Assembly: GCA_012295275.1 (NCBI GenBank)
Contig: CM022665.1
Location: 16,799,476-16,863,475 of the forward strand
Length of the DNA: 64,000 bases
Reading direction: 5' to 3'
Source of the DNA: Chrysomallon squamiferum
Taxonomy: Eukaryota > Mollusca > Gastropoda > Neomphalida > Peltospiridae
Positions within the stretch are counted from its first letter, which is position 1; every line of letters begins with the position of its first letter. The notes beneath the pieces were generated by a model. It did no database searches, was not told the DNA's origin, and saw only the letters and a list, made by a program, of their open reading frames with translations. Below, one piece after another: positions 25,401-37,350 of this stretch. The translations under genes and the position numbers were made by a program.

Positions 25401-26504
25401 AAAATAATACACAGTTGATCCTCCATTGAATGGACTGAAAAAGTAGGGTTAAAGGTTGTCTGGAAAACAAAAATCCAGATTTTCATATAGGTTTTAGAAA
25501 TAGCACAGATATTAGTATTAATATAGAATAATGTACAGAACTAAATTTACAGGTTTTACTCACTCGGATATGCATCAGTATTGGGTGGTGGCACCATTGT
25601 CAATGCACAAAAATTAAAAATAATGTTAAATATTTAGAAACTTCTGGGATAAAACGTGGAGCAGGTACAACATGAATGTACATTTGTTCAGTGTAAATAA
25701 ACAGGCTGACACACTCGAGAAGTAATCTTTCAGATGCTTTGCTGATGACTGAACAGGTCCAAATTTCAGTAAATTGAACAATATTTGTATATTTCCCAGA
25801 TTTTGTCCAGGTTTTTTGAATTCTTGATAAATAGGGGTCCATTGAATGGAAAGTTGAGTGCATATCAAAGAAAAAGAAAAACCATCAGCTCATTATAAAT
25901 AGAGTAATCTCATGATTCACTTGCAAAAGAGATTTCAAACTGCCTACATTTGTTTAAAAGCTTCTATCAACATTTTAGAACAAAAATACTTGACAGTAAG
26001 AAATGTTTATTTTTAATAAATGTCACAAATAGTTTATATCAGCATTATGCATGCTCAAATTAAGAACGTATTTATATATTTTTTGTATTTACTACAGCAC
26101 AAATGTTACATTGTGGGGACCTGTGATAAGGATCTAAGAAGAAGAATACGAAAGATTCCTGGGGTACCCATCATGTATCTTTCAAAGGGAAAGTAAGTAT
26201 TTTACACACATACACATGCATGTATAAATGTACACAGCCCTTATATGTATATCAAGATTTATCATTTCATGCGATGAATGGTAATCCGGTTTATGTGTGG
26301 ATGTGGATTCTTCATGAAAGGTGTCCCCTAATTTTACTTGCAAGTCTTGAACATTTGAGATTGCCTGACATAGTCATCTTGTATAAAACATTTGGGCCCT
26401 TTCCTAATTCATTCAGGTTTATTTTAAAATTCATATTTTTCTTTTTCTGTTTCAGATATTCTATTGAAAGAATGCCTGATGCTTTTGGAGCTCCAAAAAT
26501 GTGA
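21846..26504 (+). CDS. FCF1: FCF1 orthologue (18S rRNA-processing PIN-domain protein)
   Basis: The 200 aa product (human FCF1 is 198 aa) belongs to the small-subunit processome and supports early pre-18S rRNA cleavages in the nucleolus. Exons: 21846-21848 (ATG only), 22141-22208, 23482-23559, 24064-24212, 24859-24931, 25293-25380, 26098-26192, 26456-26504. They total 603 nt and close in frame. The basic N terminus ([20 protein letters not shown]) precedes the PIN domain, with [75 protein letters not shown] and a C-terminal [12 protein letters not shown]. Each matches the FCF1 family closely. The ATG-only first coding exon rests on the GTATGA donor at 21849 and the need for a Met before GKSK. 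Confidence 0.95.
22360..22452. repeat. TTTA/ATT microsatellite in FCF1 intron 2
   Basis: Runs of ATTT and TTTA pass into (ATT)n between FCF1 exons 2 and 3. Confidence 0.85.
24225..24658. mobile_element. Possible MITE remnant in FCF1 intron 4
   Basis: The left part reads GTCAACTGTCACTAATCCAG. The reverse complement of the right part reads GTCAACCAACAGTGATCTGG, and both continue into CATT. The inverted ends resemble those of the other intronic TA elements here, but the boundaries and target duplication are unclear. Confidence 0.35.
25410..25862. mobile_element. TA-flanked MITE in FCF1 intron 6
   Basis: The 453 bp element is bounded by TA at 25408-25409 and 25863-25864. The 26-base ends align without gaps at 17 of 26 positions: left CACAGTTGATCC then TCCATTGAATGGAC; right, reverse-complemented, TGCACTCAACTT then TCCATTCAATGGAC. 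There is no transposase frame. The style matches a non-autonomous Tc1/mariner or pogo element. Confidence 0.55.
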
Positions 26505-26593
26505 TTTTTGATAAAGGACATTTGAGTTTTTAAAATTTTTATTTCAAATGTACATTTTTAAAAAACAACAACCAAACACATTGTTTTGTTGAT

Positions 26594-26599
26594 AATAAA
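26594..26599 (+). terminator. FCF1 polyadenylation signal candidate
   Basis: AATAAA lies 90 bp after the FCF1 stop, with a second copy at 26638-26643. Both lie before the TRMT5 start, giving a compact tandem arrangement. Confidence 0.6.
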
Positions 26600-26643
26600 T
26601 CAAATGAAAATTTCGTTTTGTTTTGTCATTACTGGATAATAAA

Positions 26644-26889
26644 ATGAGAAATTTATTCAGGCAAATTAAAATTTAAAGAAGAAAAAACAAATCGTAATGT
26701 TTATATTGTATTCCGTATTTCGTCAAGATTAGATTTTGTGAATGTTCATGAGAAGAGAACTCTTCTGGCCTTGTGAAATCAAAATCGCGCTCTCTCATCG
26801 AAGAAGAGCAGGTTTATTATTTACCGGAAGTAGTGTTTGAAGTTACGTTAACATGTGCTTTTATTTATGTTCAATATTTTCAAAATCAA
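26644..26889 (+). promoter_or_regulatory. TRMT5 promoter / 5' UTR
   Basis: ACCGGAAGT at 26823-26831 is a consensus ETS/GABP site. TCTCATCGAAGAAGA at 26793-26807 nearly repeats a word in the FCF1 promoter (21813-21828). There is no TATA box. The frame is open from 26773 to the ATG at 26890 without an ATG, so this stretch is taken as untranslated. Confidence 0.5.
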
Positions 26890-27703
26890 ATGCTTCCACG
26901 ATTGCTTTTTACACGATCCTTTTTGGCGAGAGTTACACGCAAATCACAAGGTTATAAAAGTCTATGTCAAAGCAACTATCATAGCAATCAAACATTAATT
27001 AAAAACCGTAATTCGTACAAAGTTTCAACATTAAGAAGGCTTGTGAAATGGGAAGAATCGAACGATAACAAAATTGCAGTTAGTTTAACATTCTCATCAG
27101 CTTGGTGGAGATATATGCGATTATTACCACAGTTAATAAAATTAAATATGTCGGATAAATGTGAAACTGCCGAATTGCGTCCTCCTCCAAATGTGAAAGG
27201 AATGACAAAATTGGACAGAGGTTTGTTCACCACGTCTGTTGTAGTACCGGCATTAAGGATTCCAGTGAAATCTGTTAAAATGGTTTCAAAACTAATGAAA
27301 TCACAATTTTTGAAACTTCACAAAATTAAACCAGTTGCAGAGCTTTCAGACTCTGATCCAGATCGAAAATCCTTTCGAATGATTCTACTGAATCCTGGAA
27401 AGTGTTCGAGTATGGATGATGTGCCAGGTGATGTTAAACTGCTTTTAAAAGAAGATAAAAAAGAAACAAAATTTGAATATTTTACACTGGATCTAACATA
27501 TGACAACTGGAGTCTGACAGATGTTCTGAAGGCAGTATTGCCGGATAGTGCTGAAAATGTATCGGGATTCAGCATCATTGGTCACATAGCACACCTCAAC
27601 CTGAAGTCAGAAGTTGAAGATTACAAATTTGTGATTGGTAAAACATTTTCAGATTTTAACTGCTATATTTAATAATATGATTTATTCTTGAAAAGTCTAT
27701 TTA

Positions 27704-27734
<31 letters not shown>

Positions 27735-27754
27735 AGTATTCCAGCTTATTATTT

Positions 27755-27805
<51 letters not shown>

Positions 27806-27832
27806 TTAACAGAGTATTCCAGCTTATTATTT

Positions 27833-27871
<39 letters not shown>

Positions 27872-30800
27872 TTTTAGTATTTATTATTTTTATTTATTTT
27901 TTTTTTTTTTTTTTTTAACAGAATATTCCAGCTTATTATTATTATTTTTTTAATATTCATCAAATATTAAGTAGCTATTTTAACATTGTACATTGTAACA
28001 AACAACATGGAATAATAGACCTTACTCAGTATGGATGCATTTATTTCGTATTGCTATTTTGAAATGTCTTCATAACAGCTGAGTATTTGGGTTGCAAATC
28101 TTGATCAGCTGCTCTTTTTCTTTTTTTACTTTTGTGTGGATACTGGTGACAAACAGAAGTTAGTAAATGTAGTAAATGTTGTAAACAAAAATTGCATGAG
28201 TGAATTGAGTTTGAATTACAATTATTTTACTTTCCAAAATTGAGTTGCACTGATTATTTTCAATTACAAATTCCACTGCCAAAGTAAATGCATGAACATT
28301 AAAAATCTGTTTTTATGGAAACAAGGAAGTCATTATACATTATACACAGATGACATAATGAATGATACAACCTTCATTTCACTATCACAGAGGGAAATAA
28401 GGTTAGCACCAAGTTGCTTTATATGTTTAAGAAATATTGTTTTTATTATTATTATTGCAGGTCAAGTGGTTCTTGACAAAACTCCAGGCATCAGAACAGT
28501 TGTCAACAAACTGAACATTATAGATAATACATTCCGGAATTTCCAAATGGAGCTGCTGGCAGGGGAAGATAACTACATGACAGAAGCCAAAGAAAATGGC
28601 TGCGTATTTAAATTTAATTTCGCCAAAGTTTATTGGAATCCAAGATTAGGTAACATACGTTGGCACAAGCAAATATCTTACCGAATGAAAATGGTTATTA
28701 GGTTTTAAATGTAAATCTCTCATGTTGACAATATTAAAAAAAATACTGCCAGAATTCCGCAGAATAATAATTACAACTGATGTTTTCTATGTAACATCAT
28801 GCACAGATGGACTAAAGATTATTGTAGCAGCATTGTACATTTGTCAGTTTAGGCTTTATTTTGTCACTTTATTTTTTTGGTTCAATAACCCAGTATGAAA
28901 TCAGAATTTTAATAATAATTGTAATCATTAAACCTTTTATGATCAATAGAAAATAAATTATGAATCTCAGCCACACACAACAATAACATCAGGTTGATAA
29001 AGGCCTAATTTATTATTTAAGTAGAGACATTAACTATATTAAAAATATATAATAATATATCATATTACGTCAAATAGATGAATTAACAAATAAAACAAGA
29101 TAAAAAATACACTTTGTTCAACCATGTGAAATACCACTCACTTATTTATTTACAAATAATAAAAGTAGGTATTCCAAAGCACCAGCATTTATGATTCACA
29201 ATACCATTTTGACTTATTTTTGCTGACTTTTGAATACTTGATTTGTTCTCTGTTCCAGGTCCTATCCCTATCACAGTTTGACTGGAAAATTTGAAGTTTT
29301 ATTTTTCTGTTTATTGCACAAATGTTACAAAAATTAACTTAGGTTACTCAGTACAAATTTCCTTATTCAGTCTCCTCTTTGATTTGATATTTGTTTCATA
29401 AGTCCACTCCCACTTTCAAACAGGTATGCTATCACAGTAAATTCATTATCCATTCAGTTTTTGTCCATGTGTTCTTAATGTACTCTCATTATAAACTTCT
29501 TTGAGCTCCATTGTCAGGAGGAAAGGGTACTGAATGAGTCATCTTTATTGTTATAATATTATAGCCTTTACAAATCAATAAAATTGTTACCTCAGTGCTG
29601 AAAAAAAGTGCAACTTATTAAACGGAAAACAAATTGAAGCCCCTAAAAATTTGCTTTTCTAATTTATCCACTGTAAATGAATTTTGTCAATGAGATATGT
29701 TCATTCTGATTAATTTGGTATAAGAATTATGTTTGTAGTACAAGCAGAAGGGGAGTTATGAATTTTCAAAGATTTTTTACCATGTGAATAACCTAGTGCA
29801 AACAAATGATTTTTGCCAGCTATATCTTCACATATCACTATAAATGTATGTCCCTTGCAGAAATATGAAAAAAATTAGAATGCACATTTGCAACACATAG
29901 TATGACATATTATGAAATAACCTTTGTCAGAGACAGTTTCACTTCAGAATGAGCCCTTAAAAATCATGTTTTATTAAAAATGGTAATTGTGTGCAAACAG
30001 CACCACAAAATATGGAAATTGAAACATTGAAACTATTTGACTGACAATTTTGAATTTTCATTATTTTTTCACTGACATCAGGATGAAAAGATCTACAATA
30101 ATAGTTAGGGTCAGCCTTATATTTCCCAAACAGAGAATTTCTTTGGGATATCTTGTAAAAAACATGTTTTAAATGGGCAAAGCCAAGATTAAACTATGAC
30201 TGCCAGTGACACTTTTTTAGATATTTGCATATAAGATTTACAGTCTTCAATACTATGCTGACTTACAGTCCAGTGCTTGTGTATCAGAATTAAATGATGT
30301 TTTAATGGTGAAAATTTAATCAATGTGCACTCTTGATGTTGAATAATTATTTTTGTTTATTTTTCTTTAGGCACAGAACATATGAGAATAGTAGACCTGA
30401 TAAAGAAGAATGATCTTGTTTTTGACGTTTTTGCTGGAGTTGGTCCATTTGCAATTCCTGCTGCTAGAAGGGGAGCTGTTGTATTCGCCAATGATCTAAA
30501 CCCTGAGTCATTCTTGGCCATGAAAGAAAATATTGCCTTAAACAAAATAAAAACAAATCCCCAACTGTACAACACAGATGGCAGAGATTTTATTAAAACT
30601 GTTTTCAAAGTCCAGTTCTTGGACTATTTGAAGAAATTACAAAACCATGAATTTGGTAGCATTATACCAAAGATTCACATTATAATGAACCTACCTGCTT
30701 TGGCTGTGGAATTCCTTGATACTTTTAAATTACTGTGTGATGATTTCCCCAAGGACATTCAGGAAGATACAGCTATGGTGGAACATTATCCTACAATATA

Positions 30801-31401
30801 CTGTTATGGTTTCAGCAAGAGTGAAAACCCAGACGAAGATTTGAAAGGGAGAGCAGAAAGTGTCCTAGCTATGAAATTATCTGATGGTTTCCAGGCCCGA
30901 TGGGTGAGAAATGTAGCACCAAACAAAGAAATGATATGTCTCGCTATATCTCTAACACCAGAGATGATTTTTGGTGATGTTCATAACCTAGATGCTGGTA
31001 AGATAAATGAAAGATATTTAAAATTAGCTTCAACATAAATCTTGTGAAACATTTTCCTGATTCATATTTTAGATACATTGTATATTGAAAACCGTACTCG
31101 CTTAACAATATAAATTCTCCATGTTTAACATGCTGCATTTTAATATTACAAATGCTTTGTTTTATTTGAAAGGTTTACAATTTATTAATTATCATGTGCA
31201 TATATTTACTTCTTAAGGCTGATGTTTTTTCCATCCTCTTTCTCTTGTTCTGTCATTCTCTTTCTCATAGTATGTTGTCATTTTGTAAATTATGACAACG
31301 TAATATGACAAATAAACAAATTATGTTACTAAATCTTTAATGATTATGTTTTAATTTGTGATTTTGTAGAGCCAGAAGCTAAGAAAAGAAGACTCAACTG
31401 A
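26890..31401 (+). CDS. TRMT5: TRMT5 orthologue (tRNA guanine-37 N1-methyltransferase)
   Basis: Class I SAM methyltransferase making m1G37 next to the anticodon, which protects against frameshifting. Exons 26890-27637, 28461-28649, 30371-30997 and 31370-31401 total 1,596 nt, giving 531 aa with exact phase closure. Visible motifs: PPPNVKGMTKLDRG, GFSIIGHIAHLNLKSE, RNFQMELLAGEDNYMT, FAKVYWNPRLGTEH (conserved Arg), FDVFAGVGPFAIP at residues 330-342 (SAM loop), FANDLNPES (acidic SAM contact), MNLPALAVEFL near residue 418, and RNVAPNKEM. The N terminus MLPRLLFTRSFLARVTRKS is basic and amphipathic, like a mitochondrial presequence. An internal ATG at 27148 (MSDKCETAELRPPP) could start a cytosolic or nuclear form, as the family is known to act in both compartments. 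The C-terminal tail EPEAKKRRLN is basic. Confidence 0.95.
27690..27945 (+). repeat. TTTA microsatellite with three copies of an acceptor-like unit, TRMT5 intron 1
   Basis: (TTTA)n runs alternate with a roughly 30 bp unit reading AACAG, AGTATTCCAGCTTATTATT. The AACAG words end at 27734, 27812 and 27921. Each follows a T-rich tract, so each looks like a 3' splice site. Confidence 0.85.
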
Positions 31402-31436
31402 TGAAAGTGATGTCTGAAGATGTGTGCAGTTTAATT

Positions 31437-31442
31437 AATAAA
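31437..31442 (+). terminator. TRMT5 polyadenylation signal candidate
   Basis: AATAAA lies 36 bp after the TRMT5 TGA. It is the first canonical signal downstream. Confidence 0.6.
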
Positions 31443-31985
31443 ATTAGTGTAGCAACAAAAGACAGATTGTTCTGGGAAACTTAAGAAATTAACATTTTAA
31501 TAGCATATATGTGTGTGTTTGTTTATGTTTGTGTGTGTGTTTGTGCATGAGTATTTATATTTGATACCTATTCTTTTACAATTTTTCAGTTAAATGAAAG
31601 ATTAAAAAAGATTTGTTTACATTTTTTAAATATATTTTTTATTAGTAGTATTTTAATTTTTATTATTATTAAAGAATATTAAAGGAACCATAGAGTTAAT
31701 TAATATAAATTTTAAAAATGGAAAAAAAACCTTATCATCTTACTAAAAGAAAATTAAAGATCAAACTATCAGATATTGAATTGAAAGATGCATGTGCTGG
31801 AAGCATGAGTCAGAATAAATTAAATAATTAAGAAATGTCTTTCCATTACAACTTGATCTGTGAAAATTTACTATTAGAAGAATTGCATTTTTTACCTCAC
31901 AAATAACATAATGCCAGTTTGGCCATAAAAAGAAAAGAATTGTTTTTTAAATTCACTGGATCCACTGAATTTAACTTTTTTTATG

Positions 31986-32049
<64 letters not shown>

Positions 32050-33780
32050 AATAACTACAATGAATAATTTTAAACAAAACAAAATATAAAATTGCTTATA
32101 TAATAATATACCGAATTTTGATAATTCAAATGGTGAATTATTTTTTGGTGAATATCCAGAAAATGTTTTCAAATAAAAATTTTGTTTTCTCCTTCTTTGT
32201 TATGGATTTGTAATTCAAGGGAAATTACTGCTGAATCATTATTTGGTACTGTTTCTTTTATAGACATTTACAATTTAATATGTTTTTATTATTTCTATAG
32301 AAGCTGACACACCCAAGTGGTATTTGACATTTTATCTATAGACATATATTGAAACTATTTAATCAGGAAATAATTATTTTTATTGTTTTAATGATCATTA
32401 GCTGTGATTAATATATATATATGTATGTATATATATATATATATTTAATCTATTCATTCATTAAGTATTAAAGCTTTAAAAGATTGAGCTTTTTTTTTTT
32501 TTTTTTTTTTTTTTTTGCAGTGTAAAGTAATTGTCAGAGATGTATATATGTAAAAAATACCATGGCTGATATAGCTAAAATTTGTTATGCTTTTATGTTA
32601 GTATTTTATTTTGGAGAAAAGTAATTAGGATTGCCCTATACGCAGACTGCTATTTTGAGACTGCTCTTGCTATTATATTTCATTATTTTTATTATTATTT
32701 TTTTTTTTAAAGAAGAAGAAAACATAATTTAAAAATATACAGACAATACGTATCCACAAAGATACACTTTAATGGAAGATTTTTTAATCTTGGGCTGATA
32801 GAATAAACTTTTTTTTAAATGTAATTAAAAAGAGGAAATTCCCATTGTTATTTATGTAGTTAAAGCAATGGTTATTTCAGAGGAACAGTTTAGTGTATAA
32901 TTATTTTTTATATTTTTATTATTATTAAATAACATACAAATGTGAAAACTGCTTTGAAAAGCCTGGAGAGAACCTACTACAGTAATAGATGACCTTTGAA
33001 AGTTCTAACATTAAGAAAATCACTGTATGTATATTCTAGAAATCAGTATTTAGTTAATTTAAAAGTGGCATTGTCTAACTCGCTTTTCACATCTGCTATA
33101 TCTTGAAAGCTGAATGGCAATGCAACACGGCAATTAACATAAACGCACGGGGCAAAGCGCGTGCTTCGCTGTTCTTAACGTCATATTTACAACTAATGAA
33201 CATATTTGTGTTTGTCACCGTCATGTGTCGATTTGCTACGAAATACTCGCCATCTTAATGAGAAACGAATAACAATTAATTTTCATTTAGTATTTAATAT
33301 CATAGCAACAACCGTATTATCATCGGAGTTAAGACCTTGAGTCAAAACGCTGTAACGAGATTTAAAAAAAATGTATTTATGTATTTAATTATTTATTTAT
33401 TTTTAGAATTTACTTGATGTAAATGTGAATAGCGCCTTTGAAGACCACTCAGTTTTTCATTCTTTGGAAAACACTGAAACTGCAGTGTATTGCAACTAAT
33501 TGCAATAATTACTCACAGATGGTGAACTGTCACTAGACTAAAACGTCATTGGCTGAAAAACATGCAAAGCGTTCCAAAACGTATTTTGATCGGTGAAAGA
33601 ACAAATAAAAGATCGTTTATTGCTACTGTGTTTGTGTGTGTGTATTTATTATTATTTGTATATATAACTGTGTTTTTTTGACGATTATATCATCGTTTTG
33701 GGAGGCCTTTTTTTTTTTTTTTTTTTCTTTCTTTTTTTTGACACTCAATTATCTAACTTAAAGAATTCAGACTAATAAAA
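31443..33780. other. AT-rich intergenic sequence without recognisable genes
   Basis: It contains (AT)n plus poly-T plus (ATT)n at 31985-32048, (AT)n at 32409-32445, poly-T at 32491-32516 and an ATTT run near 33375-33405. A more complex, CpG-containing patch at about 33090-33350 matches nothing I recognise. Confidence 0.6.
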
Positions 33781-33808
33781 TTTTGACCCATGTCACTATG
33801 TAACCTAA

Positions 33809-33880
33809 ATGTGCTTTGCGCATGTGACGTTATTACCGGAAATAAAGAGACGTGTAGCGGACATTTTGTTGTTCTTATCA
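33809..33880 (+). promoter_or_regulatory. Promoter-like motif cluster with no assigned gene
   Basis: Within 27 bp there are TGCGCATG (NRF1 half-site-like, 33817-33824), TGACGT (CRE half, 33825-33830) and ACCGGAAAT (ETS-like, 33835-33843), followed by CpG-containing sequence. This resembles a housekeeping promoter. The overlapping 80-codon frame at 33809-34051 has no recognisable domain and I do not call it a gene. Confidence 0.35.
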
Positions 33881-34174
33881 CATGCTGTTTATTCTAATGG
33901 AATTAAAACAAATGAACTTAATAACAGCAAAATACTACATCACATTAGATATAGCATTATATTAGCATTTAATAGTTTCTCAGCGTCAGTTCCTAAAGAT
34001 GAGAAACGTATGCTGACAACACGTTTGCTTTCTCATTTCAGTTTTGAATAAAAACTATGCAGACCCCAAGTAACCGTAAATATTAAAATATGATACGTTA
34101 GTCTTAACAGAGTATGAAAATGTATTGTGGCTAAGTAGTGTATGTTTCGTTTTTTACAAATCATTGTAATAATT

Positions 34175-34176
<2 letters not shown>

Positions 34177-34215
<39 letters not shown>

Positions 34216-34241
34216 TATTATTATTATTATTATTATTATTA
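34177..34241. repeat. (AAT)n-(ATT)n self-complementary microsatellite
   Basis: About 12 AAT units run directly into about 9 ATT units, forming a near-perfect palindrome able to fold as a hairpin. Confidence 0.9.
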
Positions 34242-34739
34242 AAGTGGTGGAATAAGTAAGAAACAAGAAAATAAAATGAAACTGGTAATTATCATTAAAT
34301 TATGAGTTTAATATTTGTCATTTCTTGGCAGAACTACTGTGCAGTATACTAAAGAAATGTTTGGCTTTTTTTGCTATCACTGAGAAAAGTTAAAATAAAA
34401 AAGAGAAAAGAAAAAATAATTTTAAAGTTAAATAAAAAGTAACAAAGGAGAAAGGTGGTTGAAAAATAAATGAAGAACATTTTTAATAATTATTAAACAA
34501 ATGATAGATAGAAAAACGAAACAAACGAAGAATGGAGGAAAGAAAAAGAATTTCCACCAGTTTAAATTAACATTCCCATCATTTTCCTTAGTGGTACAAA
34601 ATGACAAAGAACAGATAAGTAGAACAGCTTACACATAAAAAACACAAATGCACGCACACTCGCCGCACCGCACTAAACGCATAAAAGAAAGAGTGAAAGA
34701 AAAATGGCGTAACAGTTTAAAACAAATAGTTCCTTTTCG

Positions 34740-35450
34740 TCCTTCTATTTTGCACCCCCATACAGCTGCCTCGTTCTTCATTCAAACGGTGTTAATTAAT
34801 TGGCGGTGTCGTTAAACACATGTTCAAATAAATGTTTAGAGAGACACACAACATTTTGCTGGTCCGTTTCAATGAGTCGAGTCTTGGATAATCCCAAATT
34901 TGCCCAATCATGACGTCGGTGAAAAGAAGAAGTCCTCGGCATCCTGAAATTTGGCGGTTTACCACGAACAATGTGAATCTCGTTGCAGAGCCCGGCAATG
35001 TACACCTGTGTCCCTATTTCCTTACAGATTACCATGTTAAGCCTTTTGCCTATCCTTTTGCTACCTCGCGAATTGAACAAGCTGTTAAACTAAACAAAAT
35101 ATTTTCGAAGCTCTCGTTTTATTGAAGGCACGGTGGATTTGCTGTGCAAACTGTTTGTACCCCGACCGAATCGCGTTGACTTTGTCAGCTTCGGGTGTAA
35201 TTGAAACCAAATGTAGCGATTCCGTCCGAAACATTTTATGTATGAATTACCACGGCTGTCTCGTAAAAGGGAGGCACGTTTCGTGAAATTGGGGTGACAA
35301 TGTGCGTGATTAGTAAAAGAAGAGAGAAAAGCTGTCCTGCCACAGACTAAGTCTTTTTCGTGACATCTGCTCATACATTCTTTGTTAAAATTATAAAAAC
35401 AATCCGCGTACCGGGTTGTGTGTGTTTTTTTTTTGTATCTTGTTTGTGTT
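34740..35450. other. Complex non-repetitive island upstream of FoxG
   Basis: About 700 bp of balanced composition with many CpG, lying between microsatellites. Open frames on both strands (up to 155 codons on - at 35090-35557) end in AT-repeat translations and show no domain. It is a candidate regulatory or conserved noncoding block, with no direct proof. Confidence 0.35.
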
Positions 35451-35453
35451 GTG

Positions 35454-35455
<2 letters not shown>

Positions 35456-35502
<47 letters not shown>
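35456..35502. repeat. (TA)n microsatellite
   Basis: About 23 uninterrupted TA units. Confidence 0.95.
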
Positions 35503-35509
<7 letters not shown>

Positions 35510-35959
35510 ATTATTAATTTTATCTCTTATTTTATTTTCGTTCTTTAAATTATGCATACGGCATTGGTTTTAACTAGATAGGTGTTCATGTATATGTGGA
35601 CACAAACATGCATTCGTGCTTATATACATACATTCGTAGAGACACACGCTCACACATACAACCATGCATAGAGACATTTGAACACAAACATGCATACAGA
35701 TTAATAATATTTTTAATATTTTTGTTAAATATAATTTTGTCCATTAAATAAAAAATAATATGTATAAATAAATAAGTAAATAAATAAATAAATAAAGTTC
35801 TAGGGTTATTTGTTCAAGACTAATATCCTTGAACATTCATTACAACGATACAGATTTATTTTCTGCATCACATATACGCGCGCGCACACATACACACACA
35901 CAACCACACATAGACAAAAAAACACATACGTACGCACACACGCATACTTTGGCTAAAAT

Positions 35960-36330
35960 ACGCCACGTCAAGCTGCCAAAAGAAAATTGAAAGTTCGTAC
36001 TGGATACCATTTTTTGTGTGTGTGTGAGTGTGTGTGTGTTTTTTTAATTTTTTTCCTCTTACATGCGAGAATTAATTGGGGTCGGCGGAGTAATCCAGCA
36101 GGCGTGCCGTATAACGCACTGTTTCTCATTTTCGTTATTGAGCGATACTCGATACATCTCCGATACATTGTATTCTGGAAGGCGTACACGGAGCAGATTG
36201 TTTGCAGTGTGAATAAAGGTGAATAGATGCCGTAGAATAGTTAGTGCTTCGTCCAAACAACTGGCCCACAACAACTGCCGTGAATTAAATGTTTTGTTCC
36301 CGCCATCCTGCTGGAAAAAAAGAAAACAAC
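35960..36330. other. Second complex island upstream of FoxG
   Basis: Non-repetitive sequence after a CA/GT stretch. It contains GATACTCGATACATCTCCGA-type direct words. ATCACGTGAT lies just downstream at 36342-36351. No coding domain is recognised. It is a regulatory-element candidate by context only. Confidence 0.3.
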
Positions 36331-36582
36331 AAAATTAGAAATCACGTGATTATTATCCTAACGCGATAACTATAAATTAGTGTATGTGCTGTAGCTGAGG
36401 ATTGAGGAATCGAATAATATATTAATAGAAACAGAAAAAAATAACGATGATTATAATAATAATTAATAATAAATAATTATTAGCTAGCACCTCTGCACAG
36501 TTTAATACACATTTGTCTGTCTGTCAAGCGATGTGAAATATGTTACTGACACATTAAAACTGTTATTTGTTAAATACATCCT

Positions 36583-36587
<5 letters not shown>

Positions 36588-36643
<56 letters not shown>
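36588..36643. repeat. (AAT)n microsatellite
   Basis: About 18 uninterrupted AAT units. Confidence 0.95.
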
Positions 36644-36644
<1 letters not shown>

Positions 36645-37066
36645 CCAAAACAAAGCAGTCAAATAAATGAAAAGCTAATAATTCTCTAATTTAAAAATGA
36701 TTTTTTTTGTGTTTATTTATTTATTTATTTATTTTTTAATAACTCTCACTAAAATACAGTTGAATACAAAACTTTGAGCGGGTACAACATCTCTATGTAT
36801 ACCTATATGTATGTAACTTTTAATTGCTTGTCCCAGATATATAGTATTTTTCCTCTCGATTTTCTCATCTCCTGCGACATAAGTAACCGCGACATTCACT
36901 GAGATGAAATATCAGATACTGGCATATGTAGTTATTCTAAAAACACTCAAACGATTTTATGAAGAACTTAGCAAGTCAAATGTGATTTTCCAAAATATTA
37001 TTATCATACGCAATAAGGTACATTAATATATACATTGAAATAAAAACTAAAAAATGCATTTAAACT

Positions 37067-37203
37067 AAAACTAATTATAAAATTATACAAATCGAGGAAA
37101 ACATTAATTAAAACAATATAATAAGTTCTCCTAAAACATTTTATATTAGACATTGTCGTTTCTTCCCAAAAAATTAGGTAATCTTTTTATTTTTCTTCTT
37201 CTT

Positions 37204-37254
<51 letters not shown>

Positions 37255-37296
37255 TTATTTACAGATTTATACTAACAAGTTCGATGTTCTGAATTA

Positions 37297-37350
<54 letters not shown>

